64,000 bases of DNA from Gemmatimonadaceae bacterium (GCA_025928335.1 JAICJQ010000005.1:1-64000), one strand, 5' to 3'; shown: positions 18,571 through 27,519, counted from the first letter of the stretch. The notes: generated by a model from the letters alone, not told the origin. Made by a program: numbers and translations.

Positions 18571-18989
18571 TACATGCGACCCATGCGGCGGGCAAGCGCG
18601 TCGAGCACGCCGTTGACGAATTTTGCGCTACGCACGGAACCGTATCGCTCGGCGAGGTGCACGGCTTCCTGGATGACGACGCGCGGCGGCGTCGTGCCCT
18701 GGAGCAACTCGGCGCCGCCGAGGCGGAGGATGCAGCGATCGACGACGGCGAGACGCTCGAGTCGCCAGTTGGTCGTAACGTCGGCGAGATCCGAATCGAT
18801 CTCTTCGCGCCGCTGCGCGAGAAGGCGAATGAGCGGCCCGGCGACCCGCCGCTCGTCGGCCGTCACGGCGAGATCGTCCCAGATCTGCGACGTGACGCGT
18901 TCGAGGGGCTCCCCGGCGCGCAGGTCCCACGCGTAGAGTCCCTGAAGCACGCGAGCACGCGCCCGAGTCTCAACCCTCGTCCGAGGCAT
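18570..18989 (-). CDS. nusB: Transcription antitermination factor NusB
   Basis: RNA-binding factor that with NusE (S10) joins antitermination complexes on rRNA operons. 139 residues, all helical. It starts TRARARVLQGLYAWDL and carries LAVVDRCILRLGGAELL and PPRVVIQEAVHLAERYGSVR with SAKFVNGVLDALAR, all family blocks. It overlaps ribH by 20 bases; the ribH-nusB order is common in bacteria. Confidence 0.95.
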   Translation of the reverse strand: MPRTRVETRARARVLQGLYAWDLRAGEPLERVTSQIWDDLAVTADERRVAGPLIRLLAQRREEIDSDLADVTTNWRLERLAVVDRCILRLGGAELLQGTTPPRVVIQEAVHLAERYGSVRSAKFVNGVLDALARRMGRM

Positions 18990-19455
18990 CCAACCGGTCG
19001 AACAGGTCTACCATCTCGAGTGCGGCGAGCGCGGCGTCCCAGCCTTTGTTGCCGTGCGCGCCGCCGGCGCGTGCCTCGGCTTGTTCCTGATTGTCGCAGG
19101 TGAGCAGCCCGAAGCCGATCGGCGTATCGAACTCGACGCTCGCCTGGGCGAGACCGCGCGACGCTTCGCCGGCGACGTAATCGAAATGCGGCGTATCGCC
19201 GCGAATCACTGCACCGACGGCGACAATCCCTTCGTAGCGCTCCGAGGCAAGAAGACGTCGCGCCGCGATTGGCAGCTCCCACGCGCCCGGCACCCACACG
19301 ACGTCCACGTCGTCCGCCGACACACCGTGACGCACGAGCGCGTCGAGCGCCCCGTCCATCAGACGTTCGACGATCGCTTGGTTGAATCGGCTGGCGACGA
19401 CGGCAAAGCGGCGTGGCTGGCCCCCTCCCGCTGGCGTCCCGACGAACTCCGCCAT
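18970..19455 (-). CDS. ribH: 6,7-dimethyl-8-ribityllumazine synthase
   Basis: Penultimate step of riboflavin synthesis: condenses the pyrimidine from RibD with the C4 unit from RibB. 161 residues. Motifs: VASRFNQAIVERLMDGA, VPGAWELPIAARRL, GAVIRGDTPHFDYVAGEASRGL with the catalytic His, and GFGLLTCDNQEQAEARAGG. Start follows the ribBA stop with no gap. Forms 60-mer or pentamer cages in relatives. Confidence 0.97.
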   Translation of the reverse strand: MAEFVGTPAGGGQPRRFAVVASRFNQAIVERLMDGALDALVRHGVSADDVDVVWVPGAWELPIAARRLLASERYEGIVAVGAVIRGDTPHFDYVAGEASRGLAQASVEFDTPIGFGLLTCDNQEQAEARAGGAHGNKGWDAALAALEMVDLFDRLDASDEG

Positions 19456-20661
19456 TTACGAGGCGAGCAGATGTCCGAGCTTGTCGCGCTTGGTACGCAG
19501 ATAGTCCGCGTTCTCGTCGTGCGACGGCTGGACGATCGCGACCCGATCGCCGAGCGTGATCCCATACCCTTCGAGCCCGATCATCTTGCGCGGGTTGTTG
19601 GTGATCGGACGAATGGATTTCAGCCCGAGATCCAACAGGATCTGCGCGCCGATGCCGTAATTGCGCAGATCCGGCTTGAAACCGAGTTGCTCGTTCGCCT
19701 CGACGGTATCGGCGCCTTTGTCCTGGAGCTCGTAGGCCTTGAGCTTGTTGAGGAGCCCGATGCCCCGCCCTTCCTGATCGAGATACACGATCACACCGCG
19801 GCCTTCGTCGGCGATCATCTTCATCGCCGTGTCGAGCTGCCAGCCGCAATCGCAGCGCATCGAGTGGAAGACGTCGCCGGTGAGACACTTCGAGTGAATG
19901 CGAACGAGAACGTCTTCGCCGTCGCCGATGTCGCCGTAGACGAGCGCGACGTGCTCGTGGACGTCGACGTCGTTCTTGTACCCGACGATCCGCCACGAAC
20001 CGTGCTCGGTCGGCAAACGGGCCTCGGCGATGCGATGGACGAGACGTTCGCTCTTCAGCCGGTACGCGACGAGCTGCGCGACCGTGATGAAGACGATGTC
20101 ATGCTCCTTGGCGAACTTCTCGAGCTCGGGTCGGCGGGCTGTCGTGCCGTCCTCATTCAAGATCTCGCAAAGCACCCCGGCCGGCAGCAGACCCGCCAGA
20201 TTCGCCAGATCGACGGCGGCTTCGGTGTGGCCGACGCGCTGGAGCACACCGCCTTCGCGCGCCCGAAGCGGGAAGACATGGCCCCCGTGGCGTAAGTCCG
20301 AGCGCACCGCCGACGGATCCACGGCGACGCGGATCGTCGTCGCGCGATCAGCGGCGCTGATGCCCGTGGTCACGCCGAAGCGCGGCGCGCCGTCGATGCT
20401 CACCGTGTACGCCGTGCGGTACGAATCCAGATTCGTCTCCGCCATCGGCGCGAGGCCGAGTGCGTCGATGCGCGGTCCAGTCATCGGAAGGCAGATCAGC
20501 CCTCCCGCTTTCTTGATCATGAAGTTGATCATCGACGGCGTGACGAGTTGCGCCGCACAGATGAGATCCCCTTCGTTCTCGCGATCTTCGTCGTCGGCGA
20601 CGATGACGAACTTGCCGTCGCGGATCGCCTCGATCGCCTGTTCTATCGTTCCGAAACCCAT
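19456..20661 (-). CDS. ribBA: Bifunctional DHBP synthase / GTP cyclohydrolase II
   Basis: Supplies both precursors of riboflavin. The N-terminal RibB half has VADDEDRENEGDLICAA and HTEAAVDLANLAGL. The C-terminal RibA half has the zinc-binding CLTGDVFHSMRCDCGWQL, YLDQEGRGIGL and YGIGAQILLDLG. 401 residues fit the fused enzyme. ATG 20661 is chosen because it begins the RibB domain (MGFGTIEQAIEAIRDGKF); it overlaps ribE by 19 bases. Confidence 0.97.
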   Translation of the reverse strand: MGFGTIEQAIEAIRDGKFVIVADDEDRENEGDLICAAQLVTPSMINFMIKKAGGLICLPMTGPRIDALGLAPMAETNLDSYRTAYTVSIDGAPRFGVTTGISAADRATTIRVAVDPSAVRSDLRHGGHVFPLRAREGGVLQRVGHTEAAVDLANLAGLLPAGVLCEILNEDGTTARRPELEKFAKEHDIVFITVAQLVAYRLKSERLVHRIAEARLPTEHGSWRIVGYKNDVDVHEHVALVYGDIGDGEDVLVRIHSKCLTGDVFHSMRCDCGWQLDTAMKMIADEGRGVIVYLDQEGRGIGLLNKLKAYELQDKGADTVEANEQLGFKPDLRNYGIGAQILLDLGLKSIRPITNNPRKMIGLEGYGITLGDRVAIVQPSHDENADYLRTKRDKLGHLLAS

Positions 20662-21248
20662 GTCGATTCCTTGAGCAAGCGGTGCACGTACTTCCCCAAC
20701 ATATCCGCCTCCACGTGCACCTGATCGCCCGGGACGAGCGTTCCTAACGTCGTGTGGCGCAGCGTGTAGTCGATCAGAGAAAGCTGCACCCCGCCCGGGA
20801 CAGAGAGGTCGTTGACGGTCAGGCTGACGCCGTCTACCGCCAACGATCCGTGCTGCACCATAAGCTCGGCGAGCCCAGCCGGTAGGGCAAGGTCGACGAT
20901 CTGCGCGTCGCCATCCATCGCCACCGCGGTGACGCGGGCCACGCCGTCGACGTGGCCCTGAACGAAATGCCCCCCGAGCCGGTCGCCGGCACGCAGTGCC
21001 CGCTCCAGGTTCACATGACGCCCCGCGCTCCATGCGCCGATCGTTGTACGACCGAGGGTCGTCGTGACCGCGCCGACGGTAAACCACCCGTTTCCCTGCG
21101 CCAGTACCGTGAGGCAGGCGCCGTTGACGGCGATGCTCTCGCCCTCAACAAGGTCGGCGTAACGACACGAAATGCGGAGCTCGAGACCGGCCGGCGTCGG
21201 TAACACCGCCTCGATTGTCCCCACGTCGTCGATCAATCCGGTGAACAC
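20643..21248 (-). CDS. ribE: Riboflavin synthase alpha subunit
   Basis: Last step: dismutates two lumazines into riboflavin. 201 residues with two similar lumazine-binding barrels: FTGLIDDVGTIEAV...GESIAVNGACLTV in the first half and GGHFVQGHVDGVARV...LAVDGVSLTVN in the second. The GTG at 21248 starts the conserved FTGLI segment and overlaps ribD by 16 bases. Confidence 0.96.
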   Translation of the reverse strand: MFTGLIDDVGTIEAVLPTPAGLELRISCRYADLVEGESIAVNGACLTVLAQGNGWFTVGAVTTTLGRTTIGAWSAGRHVNLERALRAGDRLGGHFVQGHVDGVARVTAVAMDGDAQIVDLALPAGLAELMVQHGSLAVDGVSLTVNDLSVPGGVQLSLIDYTLRHTTLGTLVPGDQVHVEADMLGKYVHRLLKESTWVSER

Positions 21249-22345
21249 GGTACCTCGCGCAGCGCGTAAATCGTGAGCTCGTCGTCGCCAATCCCGCGCC
21301 GCGTCACGATCGGCAGTTTCGATAGCCCCTTCTCGAATGCCGGCGGCGCGAAGTCGAACGCGCCGAGCCGGCTCGGGCCGATAAGTGCCTGAGACCGAAA
21401 GATAGTCAGTCGGTCCACCACGCCGGCCGAGAGCATCGATCCGGCGAGTCGCGCGCCGCCCTCGCAAAACAGCGATCGAATGTCGTGCTGACGAAGCAAC
21501 ACGAGCGCATCCATCAGATCGTTCGCCACGATTATCTCGGCGCCGGCCCGTTCGAGTGTGGCCCGACGGTCCGCCGTCGCGTCGCGCGACGCCACGAAGA
21601 TCGTTGGGACGTCGAGTGCCGTGCGAACCACCTTGGCCGCAGAAGGCGTTCGCAAACGGGAATCGAAGATCACCCGTCGCGGCGCGACGCGGGGGGACGG
21701 CGCATCGCGCACCGTCAGTGCCGGATCGTCGGCGAGCATCGTGCCGACACCCACCGCGATCGCGTCGGCATTTGCGCGCATGCGATGCACCTCGGCGCGC
21801 GATTCACGTCCCGTGATCCAGCGCTGCGTCCCTGCGAGATCGGCGATGGCGCCGTCCGCCGAGACAGCAAGCTTGAGAACGACCCACGGACGATCGCTGG
21901 TGTGGGCGTTGAAAAAGGGCGCGTTGATCTCGAGCGCGCACTCACGTTCGACGTCGACGCGTGCATCGATGCCTGCCGCGCGCAAGGCTTCGACGCCGCC
22001 GCGGGCCACGGGGCTCGGATCTCGAACCGCGGCGACCACACGCGACACTCCCGCGGCGATGATCGCGCCCGTACACGGCGGCGTTTTCCCGACGTGTGCG
22101 CACGGTTCGAGTGAAACGTACAGCGTCGATCCGCGGGCTCGCTCGCCCGCGGCGCGCAGCGCATTCACTTCGGCGTGGGCGTCGCCGTACCGCGCATGAA
22201 ATCCTTCGCCAACGACGACGTCGTCGCGAACGACGACGGCGCCGACCATCGGGTTCGGCGCCGTCTGTCCCCAGCCCTTTTCGGCGAGCTCCAACGCGCG
22301 ACGCATGTAGCGCGCGTCGTGCTCGCCCCCCTCGCGATCAACCAT
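21233..22345 (-). CDS. ribD: Bifunctional riboflavin deaminase/reductase RibD
   Basis: Deaminates and reduces the pyrimidine intermediate. 370 residues. N-terminal deaminase: zinc motif HAEVNAL and PCAHVGKTPPC around residues 50-90, preceded by APNPMVGAVVV. C-terminal reductase: VLKLAVSADGAIA, WITGRESRAEVHRMRA and LFCEGGARLAGSML. The gap to the upstream gene is only six bases, so no FMN riboswitch can lie directly in front. Confidence 0.96.
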   Translation of the reverse strand: MVDREGGEHDARYMRRALELAEKGWGQTAPNPMVGAVVVRDDVVVGEGFHARYGDAHAEVNALRAAGERARGSTLYVSLEPCAHVGKTPPCTGAIIAAGVSRVVAAVRDPSPVARGGVEALRAAGIDARVDVERECALEINAPFFNAHTSDRPWVVLKLAVSADGAIADLAGTQRWITGRESRAEVHRMRANADAIAVGVGTMLADDPALTVRDAPSPRVAPRRVIFDSRLRTPSAAKVVRTALDVPTIFVASRDATADRRATLERAGAEIIVANDLMDALVLLRQHDIRSLFCEGGARLAGSMLSAGVVDRLTIFRSQALIGPSRLGAFDFAPPAFEKGLSKLPIVTRRGIGDDELTIYALREVPCSPD

Positions 22346-22351
22346 CGGTCA

Positions 22352-23317
22352 TTACCAACTCAAGCGGATGCCCAGCGAGCCGTACGTGTACGACTGATCG
22401 GCTCGCCCCTCCGAGAACGAATTGTAGGTCTGGACGGTGCCGCCCGTCGCGTGCCCAATCTCGGCGACGATCTTGAGCAACGGCAGGTTGTACGAAAAGT
22501 CGCCGAAGAAGTTGACGCGCGATAGCGACTCACTCGTCCCCGGGGCTCCGGCCGACACCCCGTTTATGGAACCTTGCACGACGGCCGATTGCTCGTATTT
22601 GTCCTGGCCGATCCCTGCCGCGACGCTAAACATGATCAGGTTCTTGCTCGCGACCACGCGCCACGCCTTCGTCTTGACCTTGGTGTCAGTGACGCTCAAC
22701 GACGCCCCGGACAGGTTTGCCACGAGATCGGTTTTTGGCAGGTCGCGTTCAAGCCACGTAACCGAGATGCCCGGCGTCACGATCGATTCGGAAAGCAGCC
22801 CGATTCGCGCGCCGTAGCCAAATTGGAAATTGGAGCTTGGCGTAACGGAGAAATCGTCCTGCGTAAGCGTTGGCACGTAGGACATGCTGGCCAATGCATC
22901 CACGCCGAGTACGTTGCTCACGCCGACCGGAAAGCCCTTGAAAATACCGACGGCCGCGTCAGCGGTCGGGAGGCCAACCCACTCGTCCGTCGTCGGCAAC
23001 GTGCGGCGCTGCGCTTGCCCAATGGTCGTCTGGAACGCCGGATTGTTGATGTCCGGGACCTTTCCACGAAACCCGTTGATGCGGATGCCAACTGAAAAAT
23101 GGCCGAGACCACCGAGAACTCCACCCTGACCCGCCGTAGCGGTTCCACCAGTGAGCGCGAGGCCTAGTTGCGGCGCCATGAATTGATAAACGTCGAAGGC
23201 CTGTTGACATGCGTCCTGCGCCAAGCCCTGGGGACACTTCGACGTCGCGAGATCCTGGGCGACGGCGCTGGTTGCGATTGACGTGATGATGAAGGCGGAC
23301 AGGTAACGCACTTTCAT
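22352..23317 (-). CDS. Predicted outer-membrane beta-barrel protein, unknown function
   Basis: 321 residues with a signal peptide (MKVRYLSAFIITSIATSAVAQ). The mature part alternates short polar turns and amphipathic strands and ends TYGSLGIRLSW, the aromatic-terminated pattern of outer-membrane barrels. Two early cysteines (SKCPQG, DACQQ) may form a disulfide. ATG 23317 has GGAG eight bases upstream. It lies between purM and ribD with gaps of five and six bases, so it is in the same run, but it shares no obvious pathway with them. I do not recognise a specific family. Confidence 0.72.
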   Translation of the reverse strand: MKVRYLSAFIITSIATSAVAQDLATSKCPQGLAQDACQQAFDVYQFMAPQLGLALTGGTATAGQGGVLGGLGHFSVGIRINGFRGKVPDINNPAFQTTIGQAQRRTLPTTDEWVGLPTADAAVGIFKGFPVGVSNVLGVDALASMSYVPTLTQDDFSVTPSSNFQFGYGARIGLLSESIVTPGISVTWLERDLPKTDLVANLSGASLSVTDTKVKTKAWRVVASKNLIMFSVAAGIGQDKYEQSAVVQGSINGVSAGAPGTSESLSRVNFFGDFSYNLPLLKIVAEIGHATGGTVQTYNSFSEGRADQSYTYGSLGIRLSW

Positions 23318-23322
23318 GCCAT

Positions 23323-24354
23323 TTACTCCGGGTTGAGAACCACCTGCCCCGATCCACGTCGGGTGCGGCCGGCTCGCCACGCACGCACGCCGTGCGCCGT
23401 CGCGCTCGCGATCACATCCTGCGCCGCGGACTCGGACGAAAGCACTATCATCCCGACGCCCATGTTGAACGCGCGAAACATCTCGGCCCGTTCCACGCGA
23501 CCCGCGGCTTCGAGCTGCCGAAAAAGATTTGGCGGCTCCCACGTCCCCGTGTCGACGAGAGCATCCAGCGTCGGCGGCAGCGCCCGATTGAGATTGCCCG
23601 GAATCCCGCCGCCAGTGATGTGCGCCATCGCATGGACGCGCGACAGCAGCGGCTTCATGATCGCGAGATACGAGCGGTGCACGGCGAGCAATACGTCGGC
23701 AACGCTCGCGTCTGATCCGGGAAACACGTCGGCCGCCGCGAGACCCATGCGGTCGGACACGATTCTCCGGGCGAGCGAGAAGCCGTTCGTGTGCAGCCCA
23801 CTGCTTTCGAGCGCGACGAGGACGTCGCCCTCTTGCACGCGCGACGGTCCGAGGATCGCGTCCTCGTCGACGTTTCCGACGACAAACCCCGCCACGTCGT
23901 AGTCCGGCGGGGTGTACACGCCGGGCATCTCGGCCGTCTCACCGCCGAGCAGCGCGCACACATTTTCCCGGCAACCCGCGGCCACGCCCGCCACGACCTG
24001 TTCGACGACCGCCGGCTCGAGCGCGCCAAAGGCGACGTAGTCGAGAAAGAAGAGCGGCGTCGCGCCCTGCACGAGAATGTCGTTCACGCAGTGATTCACG
24101 AGATCGTGACCGACCGTATCGTGACGATTCGCCTCGATCGCGACCTTGAGCTTGGTTCCCACGCCATCGGCGCTCGCGACGAGGACTGGTTTCGCGACGT
24201 CCGACGGCGCGCGAAACATCCCGCCGAATCCCCCGAACTCACCGCGCGTGCCGGCGGTGAGCGTCGACATCACGTGTGCCTTGATACGGTGCTTTGCATC
24301 GTCCGCGGCGTCGATGTCCACGCCGGCCGAGCGATAGTCTAGACGCTCGCTCAC
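23323..24354 (-). CDS. purM: Phosphoribosylformylglycinamidine cyclo-ligase (AIR synthetase)
   Basis: Fifth step of purine synthesis; ATP-dependent ring closure. 343 residues. Motifs: the start SERLDYRSAGVDIDAADDAK, VASADGVGTKLKVA near residue 62, HCVNDILVQGATPLFFLDY, GGETAEMPGVY, and AHITGGGIPGNLNRALP. GTG 24354 overlaps the pfkB stop (GTGA) and gives the standard N terminus; longer upstream sequence in frame is not homologous. Confidence 0.96.
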   Translation of the reverse strand: MSERLDYRSAGVDIDAADDAKHRIKAHVMSTLTAGTRGEFGGFGGMFRAPSDVAKPVLVASADGVGTKLKVAIEANRHDTVGHDLVNHCVNDILVQGATPLFFLDYVAFGALEPAVVEQVVAGVAAGCRENVCALLGGETAEMPGVYTPPDYDVAGFVVGNVDEDAILGPSRVQEGDVLVALESSGLHTNGFSLARRIVSDRMGLAAADVFPGSDASVADVLLAVHRSYLAIMKPLLSRVHAMAHITGGGIPGNLNRALPPTLDALVDTGTWEPPNLFRQLEAAGRVERAEMFRAFNMGVGMIVLSSESAAQDVIASATAHGVRAWRAGRTRRGSGQVVLNPE

Positions 24355-25268
24355 GAAACGTCCTGCTCGAACACCACGAGCCGGTGGAAGTCGGCAACGC
24401 GCCGCTGGATGTCCTGCGGTGTGATCTCGAGCAGCCGCTGGACGGAAAACTTCTCGACGGCGAACGATCCCATCGCCGAACCGTACACCACGGCGCGGCG
24501 CAGGTTCGCCTCGGAGAGATCGTTGGTCCGGGCGAGATAGCCGATGAACCCACCGGCGAACGAATCGCCCGCGCCGGTCGGATCGAACACCGACTCGAGC
24601 GGATACGCGGGCGCGAAGAAGATGCTGTCCTTGGTGAACATGAACGCGCCGTGCTCGCCCTTCTTGATCACGACATACTTGGGCCCGTGCGCCATGATCC
24701 ATCGCGCAGCTTTGATCAGATTGAACTCTTCGGTGAGCTGCCGCGCCTCAGCGTCGTTGAGCGTGATCAAATCCACATGCTCGAGCAGCTGCATCAAGTC
24801 CGGACGTCGGCTCTCGATCCAGAAATTCATCGTGTCGCACGCGACGAGCTTCGGCTTGGATACCTGCGTCAGGACATCGAGCTGCAGGCGCGGATCGATG
24901 TTGCCGAGAAAGACAAATGGTGCGCCACGAAACTGGTCGGGGATCTTCGGCCGGAAGTTCGAGAAGACGCCGAGGTGCGTCTCGAGCGTCTCGGCCATGT
25001 TCAGATCGTGTCGATACCGGCCGCGCCACCGGAACGACGCGCCATCCTGCTGCTCCAGACCCGACAGGTCGATCGGCCGGTTGGCGAAGGCCTTTTTCAG
25101 CTCGTCGATCGGGAAGTCGTTGCCGATCACCCCCACCAGCTGCACAGGGGCAAGGTGGCTGGCCGAGGCGGAGAAGAAAGTCCCCGAGCCGCCGAGCACG
25201 TGATCAGCTTTGCCGAAAGGAGTTTCAACCGAGTCCAGCGCGACGGAGCCTACGACGAGGACGGTCAT
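24351..25268 (-). CDS. PfkB-family carbohydrate/nucleoside kinase
   Basis: A 305-residue ribokinase-fold kinase. N-terminal GGSGTFFSASASHLA, and the C-terminal signature DPTGAGDSFAGGFIGYLA with the catalytic Asp in GAGD. The substrate is not evident; sequence near the sugar site (FRWRGRYRHDLN) differs from ribokinase and fructokinase. It is the first gene of the 19-gene run, just before purM. The ATG at 25268 is preceded by AGGA with a seven-base gap, and this AGGA belongs to the dispersed repeat at 25272-25389. Confidence 0.88.
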   Translation of the reverse strand: MTVLVVGSVALDSVETPFGKADHVLGGSGTFFSASASHLAPVQLVGVIGNDFPIDELKKAFANRPIDLSGLEQQDGASFRWRGRYRHDLNMAETLETHLGVFSNFRPKIPDQFRGAPFVFLGNIDPRLQLDVLTQVSKPKLVACDTMNFWIESRRPDLMQLLEHVDLITLNDAEARQLTEEFNLIKAARWIMAHGPKYVVIKKGEHGAFMFTKDSIFFAPAYPLESVFDPTGAGDSFAGGFIGYLARTNDLSEANLRRAVVYGSAMGSFAVEKFSVQRLLEITPQDIQRRVADFHRLVVFEQDVS

Positions 25269-25271
25269 GTA

Positions 25272-25389
25272 GTCATCCTGACGACGAGGAGCGGAGCGAG
25301 GAGGAGGAGGGATCTACTGTGCGTGCTTAGAACTCAGCCACAAACTAATGACACGAGATCCCTCGCTCGCTGCGCTCGCTCAGGATGAC
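25272..25389. repeat. Dispersed inverted-repeat element between argS and pfkB
   Basis: Left arm (25272-25315) begins GTCATCCTGA and ends AGGGATCT. The right arm (25356-25389) begins AGATCCCTCG and ends TCAGGATGAC. The arms are imperfect inverted copies around a 40-base centre. The element fills nearly all of the 134-base gap. Sequences of the form GTCATCCTGAGC...GGATCT are common dispersed repeats in soil bacteria. No gene was seen inside. Confidence 0.85.
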
Positions 25390-25402
25390 TGCCGAAAGCC
25401 AA

Positions 25403-27046
25403 TTACATACGCTCCGGCGCCGAGATCCCGAGGATCTCGAGGCCGTTGCGGAGAACGATCTGCGCGGCGCGAGCGAGGACGAGCCGCGCCCGCATGATCG
25501 GCGGCGGTTCGTTGAGCACGTGCGCCTTGTGATACCAGAGGTGGACCTTCCCCGCCGTGTCGTGCAAATAGTTCGCGACACGATGAGGCTCGAGCGCGTC
25601 GGCGGCGCCGGCGATCAGCGTCGGGAAGTCCAACAGCGCTTTCATGAGCTCCGTCTCTTCCGGCAGCTCCAGCACCGAAAGATCGACGTCGTCACCCGTG
25701 ATCGCGGCCGAGTCGATGTCGCCGACGCGGAAAATGCCGGACATCCGCGCGTGCGCCATTTGGATGTAGTAGACCGGGTTTTCATCGGACTGGGAGCGCG
25801 CGACGTCAACGTCGAATACGAGCTGCGAATCGCCCTTCCGCATGAGGAAGAAGTAGCGAACCGCGTCGCGGCCGACCTCGTCGATCAGATCGCGCACCGT
25901 GACGTAGCTGCCGGCGCGTTTCGAGATCTTCACCTCTTCGCCGCCGCGCATCACGGTCACCATCTGGTGCAGCACGTAGTCGGGATAGCCTGTGGGGATT
26001 CCAGCGTCCAACGCCTGGAGGCCAACTCGCACGCGGGTGACCGTGCTGTGATGATCGGCGCCCTGAACATTGATCGCGCGGCTGAAGCCACGCTCCCACT
26101 TCGTGACGTGATAAGCGACGTCGGGCACGAAGTAGGTGTACGTGCCGTCGCTCTTCCGCATCACACGATCCTTGTCGTCGCCGAATTCCGTGGTCGCGAG
26201 CCAGAGCGCGCCGTCCTTTTCGTACGTATGCCCGGCCTCGACCAGGCGACGCACCGTCTCCTCGACACGCTTGTCATCGTAGAGCGACGACTCGAGAAAA
26301 TAGACGTCGAACTTGACGCCGAACGCCTGGAGATCGCGGTCCTGCTCCTTGCGCAGCTCGCGGACGGCGAAGCGCCGGACCGCATCGAGATCGTCGGCGT
26401 TCGAATCGGTGGAATGCTCGTCGATGTATCGCTGGGCAAGCTCGACGATGTACTCGCCGTGGTAGCCTCCCTCGGGGAGCGCGGCCTCCTGCCCGCCCAA
26501 TTGTCTGACTCTGGCCTGGACGCTCGTCGCGAGATTCATGATCTGCGCACCGGCGTCGTTGTAGTAGAACTCTCGCGTCACGCGCCAGCCTGTCGCCGAC
26601 AGCAACGCGCTGATCGCGTCGCCGATCGCCGCCTGGCGTCCGTGGCCGACATGCAGCGGTCCGGTCGGATTCGCCGACACGAACTCGACATTCACGGGGC
26701 ACGACTCGCCGGCACTCGAGTGGCCGTACGCGGCATCGGCGACGATCAGGCCGCGGAGCCCTTCCGCAAACACATCCGACGCAACGCGGAAGTTGATGAA
26801 TCCAGGCCCAGCGATCTCCGCGCTCTTGATCCCGGCGCGCGACTGATCGAGCCGCTCGATGATCGCGGCAGCGAGATCGCGCGGCTTCTGGCCAAGCTTT
26901 TTCGCCAGCACCATCGCGAGGTTCGTCGCCCAATCACCAAACGCGGGATCGCGCGGCCGCTCGAGGATCGGGTCTACGTCGGCGGGCGCACCGAGGGAAT
27001 GCGCGGCACGAGTCAGCTCCGCGCGGAGGAGATCGGTGTCAGCCAT
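25403..27046 (-). CDS. argS: Arginyl-tRNA synthetase
   Basis: Charges tRNA(Arg); class I synthetase, 547 residues. The HIGH element is HVGH in SANPTGPLHVGHGRQAA near residue 131, and the KMSKS counterpart is KISKR in EEVKISKRAGSYVTV. GADHHSTVTRVRVGLQAL and the C-terminal DALRD-type anticodon-binding helices (VHLWYHKAHVL) are present. It shares one base with the fmdB stop (TAATG). Confidence 0.97.
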   Translation of the reverse strand: MADTDLLRAELTRAAHSLGAPADVDPILERPRDPAFGDWATNLAMVLAKKLGQKPRDLAAAIIERLDQSRAGIKSAEIAGPGFINFRVASDVFAEGLRGLIVADAAYGHSSAGESCPVNVEFVSANPTGPLHVGHGRQAAIGDAISALLSATGWRVTREFYYNDAGAQIMNLATSVQARVRQLGGQEAALPEGGYHGEYIVELAQRYIDEHSTDSNADDLDAVRRFAVRELRKEQDRDLQAFGVKFDVYFLESSLYDDKRVEETVRRLVEAGHTYEKDGALWLATTEFGDDKDRVMRKSDGTYTYFVPDVAYHVTKWERGFSRAINVQGADHHSTVTRVRVGLQALDAGIPTGYPDYVLHQMVTVMRGGEEVKISKRAGSYVTVRDLIDEVGRDAVRYFFLMRKGDSQLVFDVDVARSQSDENPVYYIQMAHARMSGIFRVGDIDSAAITGDDVDLSVLELPEETELMKALLDFPTLIAGAADALEPHRVANYLHDTAGKVHLWYHKAHVLNEPPPIMRARLVLARAAQIVLRNGLEILGISAPERM

Positions 27047-27441
27047 TACGAGTCGCTCTTTCCTTTCTGCGACGAGTCGCTCGAGCTCGATCCCATGTTG
27101 GCGCTCTTGGAATCCGATGCCTTCGTCTCCGACGACGCGGACGATTCCGTCGACTTGGATTCCGTCGACTTCGACTCCGTAGACTTCGAATCGCCGGACG
27201 AGCTTTCACCGCCCTCCTTCTTCCCGGATTTGGGCGGCTCGCCTTTCCGATGTGCGTTCTTGCCGTAGTCGGTGAGGTAGAAGCCCGATCCCTTGAAGAC
27301 GAGTCCGGCTCCGCCCGTCAATCGACGCGTCGCCACCTTCCCGCATTCAGGGCACGGCAGCTCGGACGCTGCGTCGCTGATCTTGCGATAGAAGTGCTCG
27401 AAGTCGTGACCGTCGGGACAGCGATACTCGTAAGTCGGCAT
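27046..27441 (-). CDS. FmdB-family zinc-ribbon protein with a Ser-rich tail
   Basis: 131 residues. The first 45 form the FmdB zinc ribbon: MPTYEYRCPDGHDFEHF and LPCPECGKVATRR. The first knuckle has one Cys followed by His rather than CxxC. The segment FKGSGFYLTDYGKN is usual for the family. From about residue 70 the tail is low-complexity, with KSTES repeated three times by a 15-base DNA repeat (27145-27189). The family is often called a regulatory or transcriptional-regulator-like protein, but its role is not established. Co-oriented with argS; it shares one base with it. Confidence 0.85.
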   Translation of the reverse strand: MPTYEYRCPDGHDFEHFYRKISDAASELPCPECGKVATRRLTGGAGLVFKGSGFYLTDYGKNAHRKGEPPKSGKKEGGESSSGDSKSTESKSTESKSTESSASSETKASDSKSANMGSSSSDSSQKGKSDS

Positions 27442-27519
27442 TTGGCTGAGACTTAGACCATGGGATCGAAAGTGGAAAGCTAGGCGTCCCGACCACGCCG
27501 TTCAAGGGACGATGTGTCG

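Noticed and set aside
22345-22351. FMN riboswitch before ribD
   Set aside because: Only six bases separate ribD from the upstream gene, and no RFN element pattern was seen.
25385-27268. Plus-strand open frame of over 600 codons opposite argS
   Set aside because: It is the antisense of a clear arginyl-tRNA synthetase and fmdB and carries no recognisable domain.
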